Of a DNA stretch of 64,000 nt, positions 1-7,493 are shown piece by piece (within the stretch, counting starts at the first letter, position 1; each line of letters begins with the position of its first letter). The position numbers and the translations under genes were made by a program. The notes under the pieces are model-generated. The model had not been told where the DNA came from. It saw only the letters and a list, made by a program, of their open reading frames with translations, and searched no databases. The stretch spans positions 62,001 through 126,000 of the forward strand of contig JAEWPV010000006.1 of NCBI GenBank assembly GCA_023460535.1. Reading direction: 5' to 3'. This stretch comes from Bacillota bacterium. GTDB taxonomy: Bacteria > Bacillota > Clostridia > Oscillospirales > Ruminococcaceae.

Positions 1-95
1 TTTAGTACAAAAGGCCCGCCAATCGCCCAGCAGCCCAACCCCAGCGCACTGACGGTAATACCGCTGCGCCCAAGGGTTCTTGTTAATACTGTCAT
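1..95 (-). CDS. Aldo/keto reductase, N-terminal fragment (cut by window edge)
   Basis: Only the first 31 codons are inside the window. They read MTVLTRTLGRSGI followed by SALGLGCWAIGG, which matches the first strand of the aldo/keto reductase barrel, a family of NAD(P)H-dependent carbonyl reductases. A strong AGGAGG at 103-108 fixes the start at ATG 93-95. The gene lies 36 bp downstream of the TetR-type regulator on the same strand, so the two are probably cotranscribed and this reductase is a likely target of that regulator. The substrate cannot be told from the fragment, and the catalytic residues lie beyond the edge. Confidence 0.75.
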   Translation of the reverse strand, partial: MTVLTRTLGRSGITVSALGLGCWAIGGPFVL

Positions 96-131
96 CACAA
101 AACCTCCTATTATATTCATATCAAGGAACGA

Positions 132-710
132 CTAAGCCATAATGCCGTCAAGAAAAACCGTCAGGCAAGACGAAATATCCGGCTCAACTGATTTCTCATC
201 ATAAAAGCGGATGGTCATTGCAAAACCAATCATCATGTAGTAATAAGCCAGGGCGAGACTGCCCGCGTCACCCTTTTTAATCTGTCTCCTTTGTATTCCA
301 TTCGCCACAATCTGTGTGATTCTTTCAAGAAAAAACGCCTCAATCTCCTGCGTTTTACTAAGAATATAGTCCTTACTATACTCGGGTGGATAGTAGTAGT
401 ACCGATCCCAAAACACCATTTTGTCATTGTTTTTGCAGTTCTTCACATAGCCCGTAAAGAGTTCCGCAAGCTTTTGTGGGCAGTTCGTTTCCTCGTCATA
501 GGCGGTTAATTTGCGGATAAACCGGGCATAGTCCTCCACAATGCCATCAAATACGGCAGTAAAAATCTGCTCTTTTCCGGCGTAATGAGAATATAACGAG
601 CCCTTTTTTATACCAACAGCCTTTGCAATATCGTCCATACTGGTGCCAAAGTACCCTTTGTGCGCAAACAATACCAATGATTGTTGCATTATTTCATTCT
701 TTTTCATCAC
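132..710 (-). CDS. TetR/AcrR family transcriptional regulator
   Basis: This 192-residue protein has the usual TetR size and layout: an N-terminal helix-turn-helix (residues about 8-52, with GYFGTSMDDIAKAVGIKKGSLYSHY) and a divergent helical ligand-binding part. The start is either GTG at 708-710 or ATG at 705-707; an AAAGGG motif lies 8 or 11 bases upstream. Its promoter carries a perfect 14-bp palindrome at the expected transcription start, so it probably represses itself and the aldo/keto reductase behind it. The inducer is unknown. Confidence 0.9.
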   Translation of the reverse strand: MMKKNEIMQQSLVLFAHKGYFGTSMDDIAKAVGIKKGSLYSHYAGKEQIFTAVFDGIVEDYARFIRKLTAYDEETNCPQKLAELFTGYVKNCKNNDKMVFWDRYYYYPPEYSKDYILSKTQEIEAFFLERITQIVANGIQRRQIKKGDAGSLALAYYYMMIGFAMTIRFYDEKSVEPDISSCLTVFLDGIMA

Positions 711-737
711 GTATGCAACCCTTTCATCGCAAGCTAC

Positions 738-751
738 CTACCGTTTGGTAG
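738..751 (-). promoter_or_regulatory. TetR-type operator palindrome
   Basis: The sequence CTACCGTTTGGTAG is a perfect inverted repeat with five-base arms and a four-base centre. It sits just downstream of a good minus-strand promoter and 27 bp upstream of the TetR start. This position and form are typical of an autoregulatory TetR operator. That it is bound by this particular regulator is inference. Confidence 0.65.
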
Positions 752-752
752 T

Positions 753-781
753 ATTTTAGCAGAATAATTATCAAAAAGCAA
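753..781 (-). promoter_or_regulatory. Sigma-A-type promoter of the TetR/reductase unit
   Basis: On the minus strand TTGCTT (776-781) and TAAAAT (753-758) are separated by 17 bp, a good match to a vegetative promoter. The operator palindrome at 738-751 covers the expected start of transcription. Confidence 0.65.
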
Positions 782-858
782 TACCTCAAAAAAATTAACC
801 TAAATCATCGGTTTATCTATGGAATGGAATGGTTTACCATGATATGATATAGAAAATC

Positions 859-872
859 ACTACCGCAGTAGT
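859..872 (+). promoter_or_regulatory. BlaI-type operator palindrome
   Basis: ACTAC-CGCA-GTAGT is a perfect inverted repeat ending 22 bp before the start codon of the BlaI-like gene. BlaI/MecI proteins bind short palindromes of the ACTAC/GTAGT kind and commonly repress their own gene. The assignment rests on position and symmetry only. Confidence 0.5.
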
Positions 873-894
873 CGTACTGAAGGAGGATACTCTC

Positions 895-1254
895 ATGGGG
901 ATGAATCTGTTTGATTCCGAGCTGAAGGTCATGGAGGTATTATGGCGCGAGGGGGACGTGTCCGCAGGGCACATCGCGAAGATACTAAGAGAAGAGGTGG
1001 GCTGGAATCGCAATACGACATATACCATCATCAAAAAATGCATTGAAAAGGGCGCTGCACAGCGGTTTGAACCAAAGTTTATGTGCAAGGCATTGATTAC
1101 ACGAAAAGAGGTACAGACGGAAAAAACGGAGGAGTTAATCGCCAAAATGTTTTCCGGCTCCAAGCTAAGCTTCTTTACCCAGTTCTTAAGCCCTGAAACG
1201 CTCACGCAGGAAGAGTTAAGACAGCTGAAGCAAATCGTCGACGGCATGGAATGA
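895..1254 (+). CDS. BlaI/MecI/CopY family transcriptional repressor
   Basis: This 119-residue protein begins with LFDSELKVMEVLWREGDVSA and continues with RNTTYTIIKKCIEKGA, the winged-helix domain of the BlaI/MecI family. The C-terminal half is the helical dimer part. AAGGAGG at 880-886 supports the ATG at 895. Such repressors are normally inactivated by cleavage by a membrane metallopeptidase (BlaR1/MecR1, M56 family) encoded just downstream. No such gene follows: after the stop there is another GAGGAGG and an ATG at 1269, but that frame stops after eight codons. The partner may have been lost or lie elsewhere. Its targets are unknown. Confidence 0.9.
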   Translation: MGMNLFDSELKVMEVLWREGDVSAGHIAKILREEVGWNRNTTYTIIKKCIEKGAAQRFEPKFMCKALITRKEVQTEKTEELIAKMFSGSKLSFFTQFLSPETLTQEELRQLKQIVDGME

Positions 1255-1839
1255 GGAGGGCGAATACCATGGCTGCAATGAGAGGTTCTTGCTAGCTTGC
1301 TAATCCTTTTATCCTTTTGATTCGCATTTTTTTGGTAATAGGCTTCCCAAACAGGTCTTAACAGCAACATGAAAAATAACGGCAACACGCATACTGCTTC
1401 CCATATCACTATTTGCTTATTTGGGTTTGCCAAGCATTACGCCCCTGTTTTTAGTCTAGCTTACCGCAACCTCTGTCGCAGAATTTATTGATAACACGTC
1501 AAACACTCTACCCCTGAATCTTTTGGGGAATGGAAGTGGCGGGCAGATTGAACCGAGCTAGTTCCACTCGCTCGGTACAAAGCGCAGAACGATTTCAAGT
1601 GTAGCCACAAAAAGGTTTTATACTGTTTATCACATAGGGTCAGACGATGGCAGGCTTATTAAACGGTAATCGTCTAATTTTTCATCAAAAACAGTTGACG
1701 CACTATAATAAAAGGGATAAGCTATAAATACTGTGATAGATAAAGGCCCGCACTGACAGCCTTCATCAAGCGTTCGGTCGGGCTTTTCGTTGTTTTTATA
1801 TCATCTGCGAACATAAGGTTTGGAAAGAGGAACAGGGAT
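1255..1839. other. 585-bp stretch with no convincing gene
   Basis: I see no supported coding region. A GAGGAGG and ATG at 1269 open an eight-codon frame only, which may be the dead start of a lost blaR1-type gene. On the minus strand 1433-1310 encodes a short hydrophobic stretch followed by a basic tail, but it runs into the antisense of blaI. A weak promoter (TTGACG at 1695-1700, TAAGCT at 1718-1723) and a GCCCG/CGGGC hairpin followed by TTTT (1746-1787) precede the permease gene. The hairpin could be an upstream terminator or an attenuator. Confidence 0.45.
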
Positions 1840-3288
1840 ATGACGGATCATCTGAAAAGAAAGTATGGTCTTTTTACCGCCATTGCAATGGTGGTGGGCA
1901 TTGTCATCGGCAGCGGGGTATTCTTTAAATCCGAAAAGGTATTGCAGGCAACGGGGGGTGATATGCCGCTGGGCATCCTCGCGTGGCTTATTGGCGGTGT
2001 CATCATGCTAAGCTGCTCCCTTGCGTTTGCGGTAATGGCAGGGCGTTACGAAAAGGCAAACGGCGCGGTGGATTATGCGGAGGCAACCTGCGGAACAGGC
2101 TACGCGTATATGATGGGCTGGTTTTTATGCACCATCTATTATCCGTCTTTGGCGGGTGTTTTGGCATGGGTTTCCGCGCGCTTTACCATCGTGTTTATTA
2201 CCTCGGTCAATCCGGGCTTTGGTTTGCTCGTGCCCGTTTCACAGGGCGGCGCAATCATCGGTCCCGAGTGTATGGTGATTGCGGCGTTTTATCTTATTGC
2301 AAGCTATACGCTAAACACCCTGGCTCCAAGGCTTGCCGGCAAGTTCCAGGTTAGTGCAACGGTAATTAAACTTATCCCGCTCGTGCTCATGGCGGTGGTG
2401 GGCACGATATACGGGTTGCTGCACGGCATCACATTGGAGAATTTCACAAAGGCTGCAGCGGTTTCGGTCGAAAGTGTTGTGCGGGTAAGCCCTTTGTTTG
2501 CGGCTGTGGTGGCGGTCGCGTTTGCATACGACGGTTGGATTGTCGCAACCTCCATTAACGCCGAGCTGAAAAACTCAAAAAGAAATCTGCCCCTCGCGCT
2601 GGTGTTCGGCGCCATCATCGTCATTACCGTTTATGTTCTGTACTATATCGGGCTTGCGGGTGGCGCCACAACCGAGCAGCTTGTGCAAAACGCGACGTCG
2701 CCGTTTGTCAATATCTTTGGGCCCGTAGTTGGCACGGTATTGTTTTTGTTTATTACCATCTCCTGCCTCGGTACGCTGAACGGTTTGATGCTAGGATGCA
2801 CACGAGGGTTGTATTTTCTTGCAGCAAGAAATCAGGGACCTAACCCCAAAATGTTCGAGAAGCTGGACCCCTCCACCAATATGCCCGCGAACTCTGCGGT
2901 CATCGGTTTGTTGCTCTCTGTATTCTGGTTTTTGTATTTCTATGGCGCGAACCTGTCCTCGGGTTGGTTCGGGGTATTCAACTTCGACAGCTCGGAACTG
3001 CCCATTGTCAGCGCCTATTCCATGTATATCCCTATTCTTATCCTGTTCATGGTAAAGGAAAAGAATGCAAGTCCCGTTAAACGCTTTGTGGTTCCTGCGC
3101 TTGCCGTATGCGGCTGCGTATTCATGGTCATATCCGCTGTGTTCTCACACGGGGTGGTACCATTTCTCGAAGCCAAGGAACAAGGCCGTTTCTCGTTGCC
3201 GATTCTGTTTTATTTAATTGTTTTTGCCGTTTTTATGGGGGCAGGAGTGTTCCTTAACCGAAAGAGACAAGCGCAAACCGAAATATAG
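1840..3288 (+). CDS. APC superfamily amino acid permease
   Basis: The 482-residue protein is hydrophobic throughout, with about twelve membrane segments. The first helix carries GIVIGSGVFFKSEKVL, the glycine-rich unwound segment that binds substrate in amino acid-polyamine-organocation transporters. The closest described types are L-type or SteT-like exchangers and symporters. It should act in the cytoplasmic membrane, exchanging or importing amino acids. It is monocistronic or cotranscribed with the small DUF1232 gene 15 bp downstream. The substrate cannot be deduced from sequence alone. Confidence 0.88.
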   Translation: MTDHLKRKYGLFTAIAMVVGIVIGSGVFFKSEKVLQATGGDMPLGILAWLIGGVIMLSCSLAFAVMAGRYEKANGAVDYAEATCGTGYAYMMGWFLCTIYYPSLAGVLAWVSARFTIVFITSVNPGFGLLVPVSQGGAIIGPECMVIAAFYLIASYTLNTLAPRLAGKFQVSATVIKLIPLVLMAVVGTIYGLLHGITLENFTKAAAVSVESVVRVSPLFAAVVAVAFAYDGWIVATSINAELKNSKRNLPLALVFGAIIVITVYVLYYIGLAGGATTEQLVQNATSPFVNIFGPVVGTVLFLFITISCLGTLNGLMLGCTRGLYFLAARNQGPNPKMFEKLDPSTNMPANSAVIGLLLSVFWFLYFYGANLSSGWFGVFNFDSSELPIVSAYSMYIPILILFMVKEKNASPVKRFVVPALAVCGCVFMVISAVFSHGVVPFLEAKEQGRFSLPILFYLIVFAVFMGAGVFLNRKRQAQTEI

Positions 3289-3321
3289 ACAGAAATCGAT
3301 GTAATGGGGTTTTGGTTAACA

Positions 3322-3705
3322 ATGAATCTCAAACAACGGGTAAGCCAACTTAAATCAGATATTGGCGCCGTTTATTTTGCGTTAAGACATAGGGATACGC
3401 CGTGGTATGCTAAAGTGGTTGCAGGCATTACGGTTGCGTATGCCCTCTCCCCGGTCGACCTCATTCCGGATTTTATCCCTGTTTTGGGGTATCTGGATGA
3501 CGTTGTTGTGCTTGGATTGCTTCTCATACTGGTAATAAAACTCATACCCAATACGGTTATGAAACAGTGTAGGGAGCGGGTAAAAGACCTGTGGCAAGGG
3601 ACGGCGGCAAAGCGATGGGTATACGCGCTACCGATAATTGCGATATGGTTAATTCTCTTGTTTTTCATAGTAAAAGCGATATATAAACTGCTTACCGAGC
3701 AATAA
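3322..3705 (+). CDS. DUF1232 (YkvA-type) small membrane protein
   Basis: The motif YALSPVDLIPDFIPVLGYLDD (residues about 36-56) is the hallmark of DUF1232/YkvA proteins, which are small membrane-associated proteins of unknown function. A membrane segment follows it and another lies at the C-terminus. ATG 3322 is preferred over the in-frame ATG at 3304 because family members usually begin about a dozen residues before the conserved TPWYAK region; neither has a strong ribosome binding site. The gene sits between the permease and the MerR regulator and may be cotranscribed with the former. Confidence 0.8.
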   Translation: MNLKQRVSQLKSDIGAVYFALRHRDTPWYAKVVAGITVAYALSPVDLIPDFIPVLGYLDDVVVLGLLLILVIKLIPNTVMKQCRERVKDLWQGTAAKRWVYALPIIAIWLILLFFIVKAIYKLLTEQ

Positions 3706-3735
3706 ATCAATGGTTGCGAAGATGTATAGATAGGC

Positions 3736-4509
3736 GTGAATACAATGACGATTTCCAAAGATGCTCCGACGAAAACGTATCGTACCGCAATGGTTGCTAA
3801 GCTTACGGGTATACATCCAAACACGGTTCGTCTGTATGAGGAGTGCGGACTGATTCCCAAACCTCTCCGGGCACAAAACGGGTACCGTGTGTTTTCCGAC
3901 GTTCATGTGCAGCAGATTCACCTTGCTCGCATCGCGTTGCGGTCTGGGCTAATTCAAAACGGATTACGCAAACGCGCAATTGAGATTATTAAGCGATCCG
4001 CTGCCGGAGAATATGACTGTGCCATCGAGCTATGCCAGCAATACCTATCCTGCGTAAAAGCAGAGCAGCACCGCGCAGAAGAAGCGCTGGAGATAACCGA
4101 AAAACTACTCTTCGGTACGCAGCCTAAGCTCAAGACGGTAACGCTTAACCGCAAGCAAACCGCCGAGCTGTTGGGTATTACCATCGATACCCTGCGCAAC
4201 TGGGAGATGAACGGTCTATTAACCGCAAAACGCAGAGAAAACGGCTATCGGATATACAATTCTGATGATATTAACACATTGAAGATTATCCGAACCCTTC
4301 GCTGCGCGCAATATTCATTAACATCAATATTGCGGCTGCTCACCACCTTATCAAAGCGGTCAGGGGTTAATCTGCGCGAGGTGTTGGACACCCCACAGAA
4401 AACGGAAGATATCGTATGGGTGTGTGACCGGCTTATCACCTCACTTTCTAAGCTAGAGGAAGACATCTACCGAATGATCGAGCAAATTCACGTATTGAAA
4501 AGCTTGTAA
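3736..4509 (+). CDS. MerR-type regulator with two HTH domains
   Basis: The 257-residue protein has two MerR-like winged helices: one near residues 17-70 (RTAMVAKLTGIHPNTVRLYEE, then NGYRVFSDVHV) and a second near residues 138-190 (LNRKQTAELLGITIDTLRNWE, then ENGYRIYNSDDI). Ordinary MerR proteins have one. A helical linker lies between them and another helix ends the protein. It starts at GTG 3736 or ATG 3745, without a strong ribosome binding site. A terminator separates it from the ABC exporter genes on the same strand, so it is a likely regulator of that exporter. No cysteine cluster for metal sensing is evident. Confidence 0.85.
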   Translation: MNTMTISKDAPTKTYRTAMVAKLTGIHPNTVRLYEECGLIPKPLRAQNGYRVFSDVHVQQIHLARIALRSGLIQNGLRKRAIEIIKRSAAGEYDCAIELCQQYLSCVKAEQHRAEEALEITEKLLFGTQPKLKTVTLNRKQTAELLGITIDTLRNWEMNGLLTAKRRENGYRIYNSDDINTLKIIRTLRCAQYSLTSILRLLTTLSKRSGVNLREVLDTPQKTEDIVWVCDRLITSLSKLEEDIYRMIEQIHVLKSL

Positions 4510-4526
4510 ACTGCAACCCTCCACTA

Positions 4527-4559
4527 TATCACCAGACTTTTGTTTGGTGATATTTTTTT
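4527..4559 (+). terminator. Intrinsic terminator or attenuator after the MerR-type gene
   Basis: TATCACCA pairs with TGGTGATA across a ten-base loop and is followed by seven T. It ends the regulator transcript. Because it lies 45 bp before the ABC exporter it could also attenuate read-through into it. Confidence 0.8.
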
Positions 4560-4603
4560 GTGGTAGTCATTTATCAACTATTACATCTTAAGGAGGGCTC
4601 TGC

Positions 4604-5344
4604 GTGGAATATGCTGTTCAGGTTGAGAACCTGAAAAAATCTTACGGAACGCTGACCGCAGTACGAGGGGTGAGCTTTTCGGTAAAACAAGGAGAGGTGT
4701 TCGGGCTGTTGGGCGCCAACGGCGCAGGAAAAAGCACGACCATCGAGTGCGTACTAGGCACAAAGAGGCAGGATGAAGGGTTTGCTCGCATACTTGGGCT
4801 TGACCCAATCAAGAACCGAAAGCGGTTATTCGAACAGGTCGGGGTACAATTTCAGGAGTCGAGCTATCAGGAGAAGATTACCGTAGCCGAGCTGTGCGAG
4901 ATGACATCGTCACTTTACAAAGAGCCGGAAAGCTGGAAAACCATACTTAGCCTGTTTGGTCTGGGTGAGAAAAGCAAAAGCTTTGTAGCCGAGCTGTCCG
5001 GCGGTCAACGTCAGCGGCTCTATATCGTTCTTGCGCTTATTCCAAACCCGAAGGTCGTTTTTTTGGATGAACTGACCACAGGGCTTGACGCCAAAGCGCG
5101 CAGGGAGGTATGGTCGCATTTGCGCACGCTCAAAGAAAAAGGCATGACCATCGTGCTAACCTCTCATTACATGGATGAGGTGGAGGCGCTGTGCGACAGC
5201 ATCTGCATCTTAAAGCAGGGCGATGTCATCTTTCAGGGCACGGTGCAGGAGGCGATTCAAAACAGCCCGTACGGTAGGCTGGAGGACGCGTACCTTTGGT
5301 ACGCCGATGATGATGAGGAGGCTAACTGTGATGAAAGCGTTTAG
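4604..5344 (+). CDS. ABC-2 type exporter, ATP-binding subunit
   Basis: This 246-residue ATPase has a Walker A motif GANGAGKST (about residues 37-45), signature LSGGQRQRL, Walker B VVFLDEL followed by TTGLD, and a switch histidine in TSHYMDEVEA. It belongs to the DrrA/CcmA-type group that exports drugs, lipids or peptides. Translation starts at GTG 4604 after AAGGAGG. Its last 14 bases overlap the start of the permease gene, a sign of coupled translation. The double-MerR protein upstream is the likely regulator. The cargo is unknown. Confidence 0.92.
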   Translation: MEYAVQVENLKKSYGTLTAVRGVSFSVKQGEVFGLLGANGAGKSTTIECVLGTKRQDEGFARILGLDPIKNRKRLFEQVGVQFQESSYQEKITVAELCEMTSSLYKEPESWKTILSLFGLGEKSKSFVAELSGGQRQRLYIVLALIPNPKVVFLDELTTGLDAKARREVWSHLRTLKEKGMTIVLTSHYMDEVEALCDSICILKQGDVIFQGTVQEAIQNSPYGRLEDAYLWYADDDEEANCDESV

Positions 5345-6074
5345 AACTATGCTCAAAACAGAGTTAAAGCTTGCCCTGCGCGGCATGGATATGGTTATCT
5401 TCGCCCAGATCATGCCGGTGGTGGTCACGGTAATTATCGGGCTGCTTTTTGGCGGTAAGCCTGCATATAATGGCGCGTCCTACACCTTTTTTGCGCAGTC
5501 GTTTGGCGCGCTGGCATCAATCGGTATCTGCGCATCTGGCTTAATGGGGCTGCCAATTGTGATTGCTGACTACCGCCACAAGAAGATACTTAAGCGGTTT
5601 CGGGTTACCCCTGTAAGCCCGTCAATGATTCTGGTTGTTCAGGTTACCGCGCATTTTTTGCAGTCGGTATTATCCGCGATTTTGGTTTATCTCGTCAGTG
5701 CGGTCTTTTTCGGCTTTCGTTTGCAGGGTTCGGTGCTTGCGTTTATCGGCTCATTCTTGGTTGTGCTTCTCTCCATATACAGCATCGGTCTTTTGATTGG
5801 CGGTGTTTCACCCAGCATTAAAGTCTCAAACCTTCTGTGCACCATTTTTTACTTCCCCATGCTTCTGTTTTCCGGTGCTACACTGCCATATGAGATTCTG
5901 CCCCCTGTGTTTCAGCGTATATCCGATGTCATGCCGCTCACGCAGGGAATTAAGCTGCTTAAGGCGACGTCCCTCGGGCTGCCGGTGCAAACCGCTGTCG
6001 TCCCCCTAATCATCATGGGGGTACTAGCGGTAGTGTGCGTTACCGTCGCCGTGCGTTTCTTCCGGTGGGAATAA
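5331..6074 (+). CDS. ABC-2 type exporter, permease subunit
   Basis: The frame is open from 5223, but ATG 5331 is the natural start because it follows GAGGAGG and overlaps the ATPase gene by only 14 bp. The resulting 247-residue protein has about six membrane helices and the ABC-2 permease pattern, with FPMLLFSGATLPYEILPP between the fifth and sixth helices. With the upstream ATPase it forms an exporter in the cytoplasmic membrane. A long hairpin follows the gene. Confidence 0.9.
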   Translation: MKAFRTMLKTELKLALRGMDMVIFAQIMPVVVTVIIGLLFGGKPAYNGASYTFFAQSFGALASIGICASGLMGLPIVIADYRHKKILKRFRVTPVSPSMILVVQVTAHFLQSVLSAILVYLVSAVFFGFRLQGSVLAFIGSFLVVLLSIYSIGLLIGGVSPSIKVSNLLCTIFYFPMLLFSGATLPYEILPPVFQRISDVMPLTQGIKLLKATSLGLPVQTAVVPLIIMGVLAVVCVTVAVRFFRWE

Positions 6075-6094
6075 GTGATAGATTATAACTTGCG

Positions 6095-6122
6095 GGGGGC
6101 TGTCCGTTTATGGGCAGCCCCC
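6095..6122 (+). terminator. Hairpin after the ABC exporter operon
   Basis: GGGGGCTG pairs with CAGCCCCC, extended by three more pairs, around a six-base loop. No T-run follows, so it may protect the 3' end rather than terminate by itself. Confidence 0.45.
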
Positions 6123-6192
6123 AATAGTTATGCAGAACGATTGCGGCTACGGATATGAAAGAAAAGTACTTGACTATCTGTGATTGTGTTGT

Positions 6193-6222
6193 TTGACACC
6201 CGGTCGGCGCTGGTGATATAAT
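6193..6222 (+). promoter_or_regulatory. Sigma-A-type promoter of the femX-like gene
   Basis: TTGACA and TATAAT are both perfect hexamers separated by 18 bp. The start of the downstream gene is about 200 bp away, so the transcript has a long 5' leader (about 6230-6428). I see no known riboswitch or T-box core (no TGGNACCGCG) in the leader. Confidence 0.75.
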
Positions 6223-6428
6223 TCTATGAAGCCTAGTTGCGGTCAATTACCGTGCCCAGCAGGTTAATTATACGCAAAACGATGCGGCTTTTACTTTCTT
6301 CAAACACGCATGGTGTTTTGATTTCTTTGGCATACGATTCCCTTTCGGGTTTCATACTATACTAAACTGGGTTACTGTGATTACATGTATTTCGCTTAGC
6401 AAAGCAACGACGGAAAGGCGTGGTCATC

Positions 6429-7493
6429 ATGATGGAACTGCTCAAAAAAGAAACAGAGGCGGAGTTCGAGCAATTTGTGCGCACCCATAAAAACGGCAGC
6501 TTTATGCAGTCGCTGGCATGGCCAAAGGTCAAAAACAACTGGGGCTATGACGGTGTGTTGTCCCGGAGCAGCAGCGGCGAGATTCGTGGTGCCATGCTTG
6601 TTCTGATTCAGCGCGCACCCATCATCGGCGCTGCTTTCTTATACGCCCCCCGCGGACCGGTTTGCGACTTTTCAGATGCCGAGGCGATGTCGGAACTAAC
6701 CGAGGGCGTGCATGCGCTTGCAAAAAAACACCGCGCCTATCAGTTTGTCATGGACCCCGACGTACTTGCGTCGGATATCGAGTTTATCGGGCTTTCTCAA
6801 AGCCTCGGGTACCGCTATACCAAGGGTGGCGATAACTTCGAGACGATTCAGCCGCGTTTTAATTACAGGCTAAACACCAAAAACCGAACCGAGGACGAAT
6901 TGTTTGCGTCGCTTACGCAAAAAACACGTTACAATGTTCGCGTCGCCCTCAAGCACCGGGTAGAGGTCCGCATCTGCGGCAAAGAGATGCTCGATGAGTT
7001 TGTGCGCATCTATAAAACGACCGGCGAGCGCGACGGCTTTAATACCCGCCCCAAATCCTACTTCGAGCGGATGCTCGACGCGCTGGGGGATAACTGCCGC
7101 CTGTACATGGGCTTTTATCAGGGACAAGCCATCGCGGGGGCAATCTCCACCCAATATGCGGGCAAGACCTGTTATGTGTACGGCGCTTCGGATAACGTTT
7201 TTCGCAACGTGATGCCAAACTACCTGGTCCAGTGGGAGATGATTAAATGGGCGGTAGAGAGCGGAAGTTCGGTTTATGATTTTCAGGGCGTGTCGGGCGT
7301 GCTGGACGAAAGCAATCCGCTGTACGGTCTGTACCGCTTTAAACGCGGCTTTAACGGCGAGCTGGTAGAGCTTGCGGGTGAATTCGGCATCCTGTTTAAG
7401 CCGCTTACCAACACCCTGATAAACCTTGGTATTGATACGAGAGAGCGCCTTGCCAAGGCGAAAAAACGCCTGAAAAACGGTGAAAGACAATGA
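6429..7493 (+). CDS. FemA/FemX-type peptidoglycan aminoacyltransferase
   Basis: The 354-residue protein has the FemABX/GNAT double-fold pattern: FVRTHKNGSFMQSLAWPKVK near the N-terminus and, in the second domain, KTRYNVRVALKHRVEVRI and YDFQGVSGVLDESNPLYGLYRFKRGF split over two parts. These enzymes transfer amino acids from aminoacyl-tRNA to lipid II to build interpeptide bridges. ATG 6429 or 6432 is preferred over GTG 6420 because GGAAAGG lies 10 bases upstream. The stop codon overlaps the start of the next gene by four bases. The transferred amino acid is unknown. Confidence 0.85.
   Translation: MMELLKKETEAEFEQFVRTHKNGSFMQSLAWPKVKNNWGYDGVLSRSSSGEIRGAMLVLIQRAPIIGAAFLYAPRGPVCDFSDAEAMSELTEGVHALAKKHRAYQFVMDPDVLASDIEFIGLSQSLGYRYTKGGDNFETIQPRFNYRLNTKNRTEDELFASLTQKTRYNVRVALKHRVEVRICGKEMLDEFVRIYKTTGERDGFNTRPKSYFERMLDALGDNCRLYMGFYQGQAIAGAISTQYAGKTCYVYGASDNVFRNVMPNYLVQWEMIKWAVESGSSVYDFQGVSGVLDESNPLYGLYRFKRGFNGELVELAGEFGILFKPLTNTLINLGIDTRERLAKAKKRLKNGERQ

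Noticed and set aside
834..1433. 199-codon minus-strand frame opposite blaI
   Set aside because: Beyond about residue 42 it is the antisense of blaI, has no family pattern, and only its first part looks protein-like.
6230..6428. T-box riboswitch in the femX leader
   Set aside because: The conserved TGGNACCGCG element and a specifier stem are not found.
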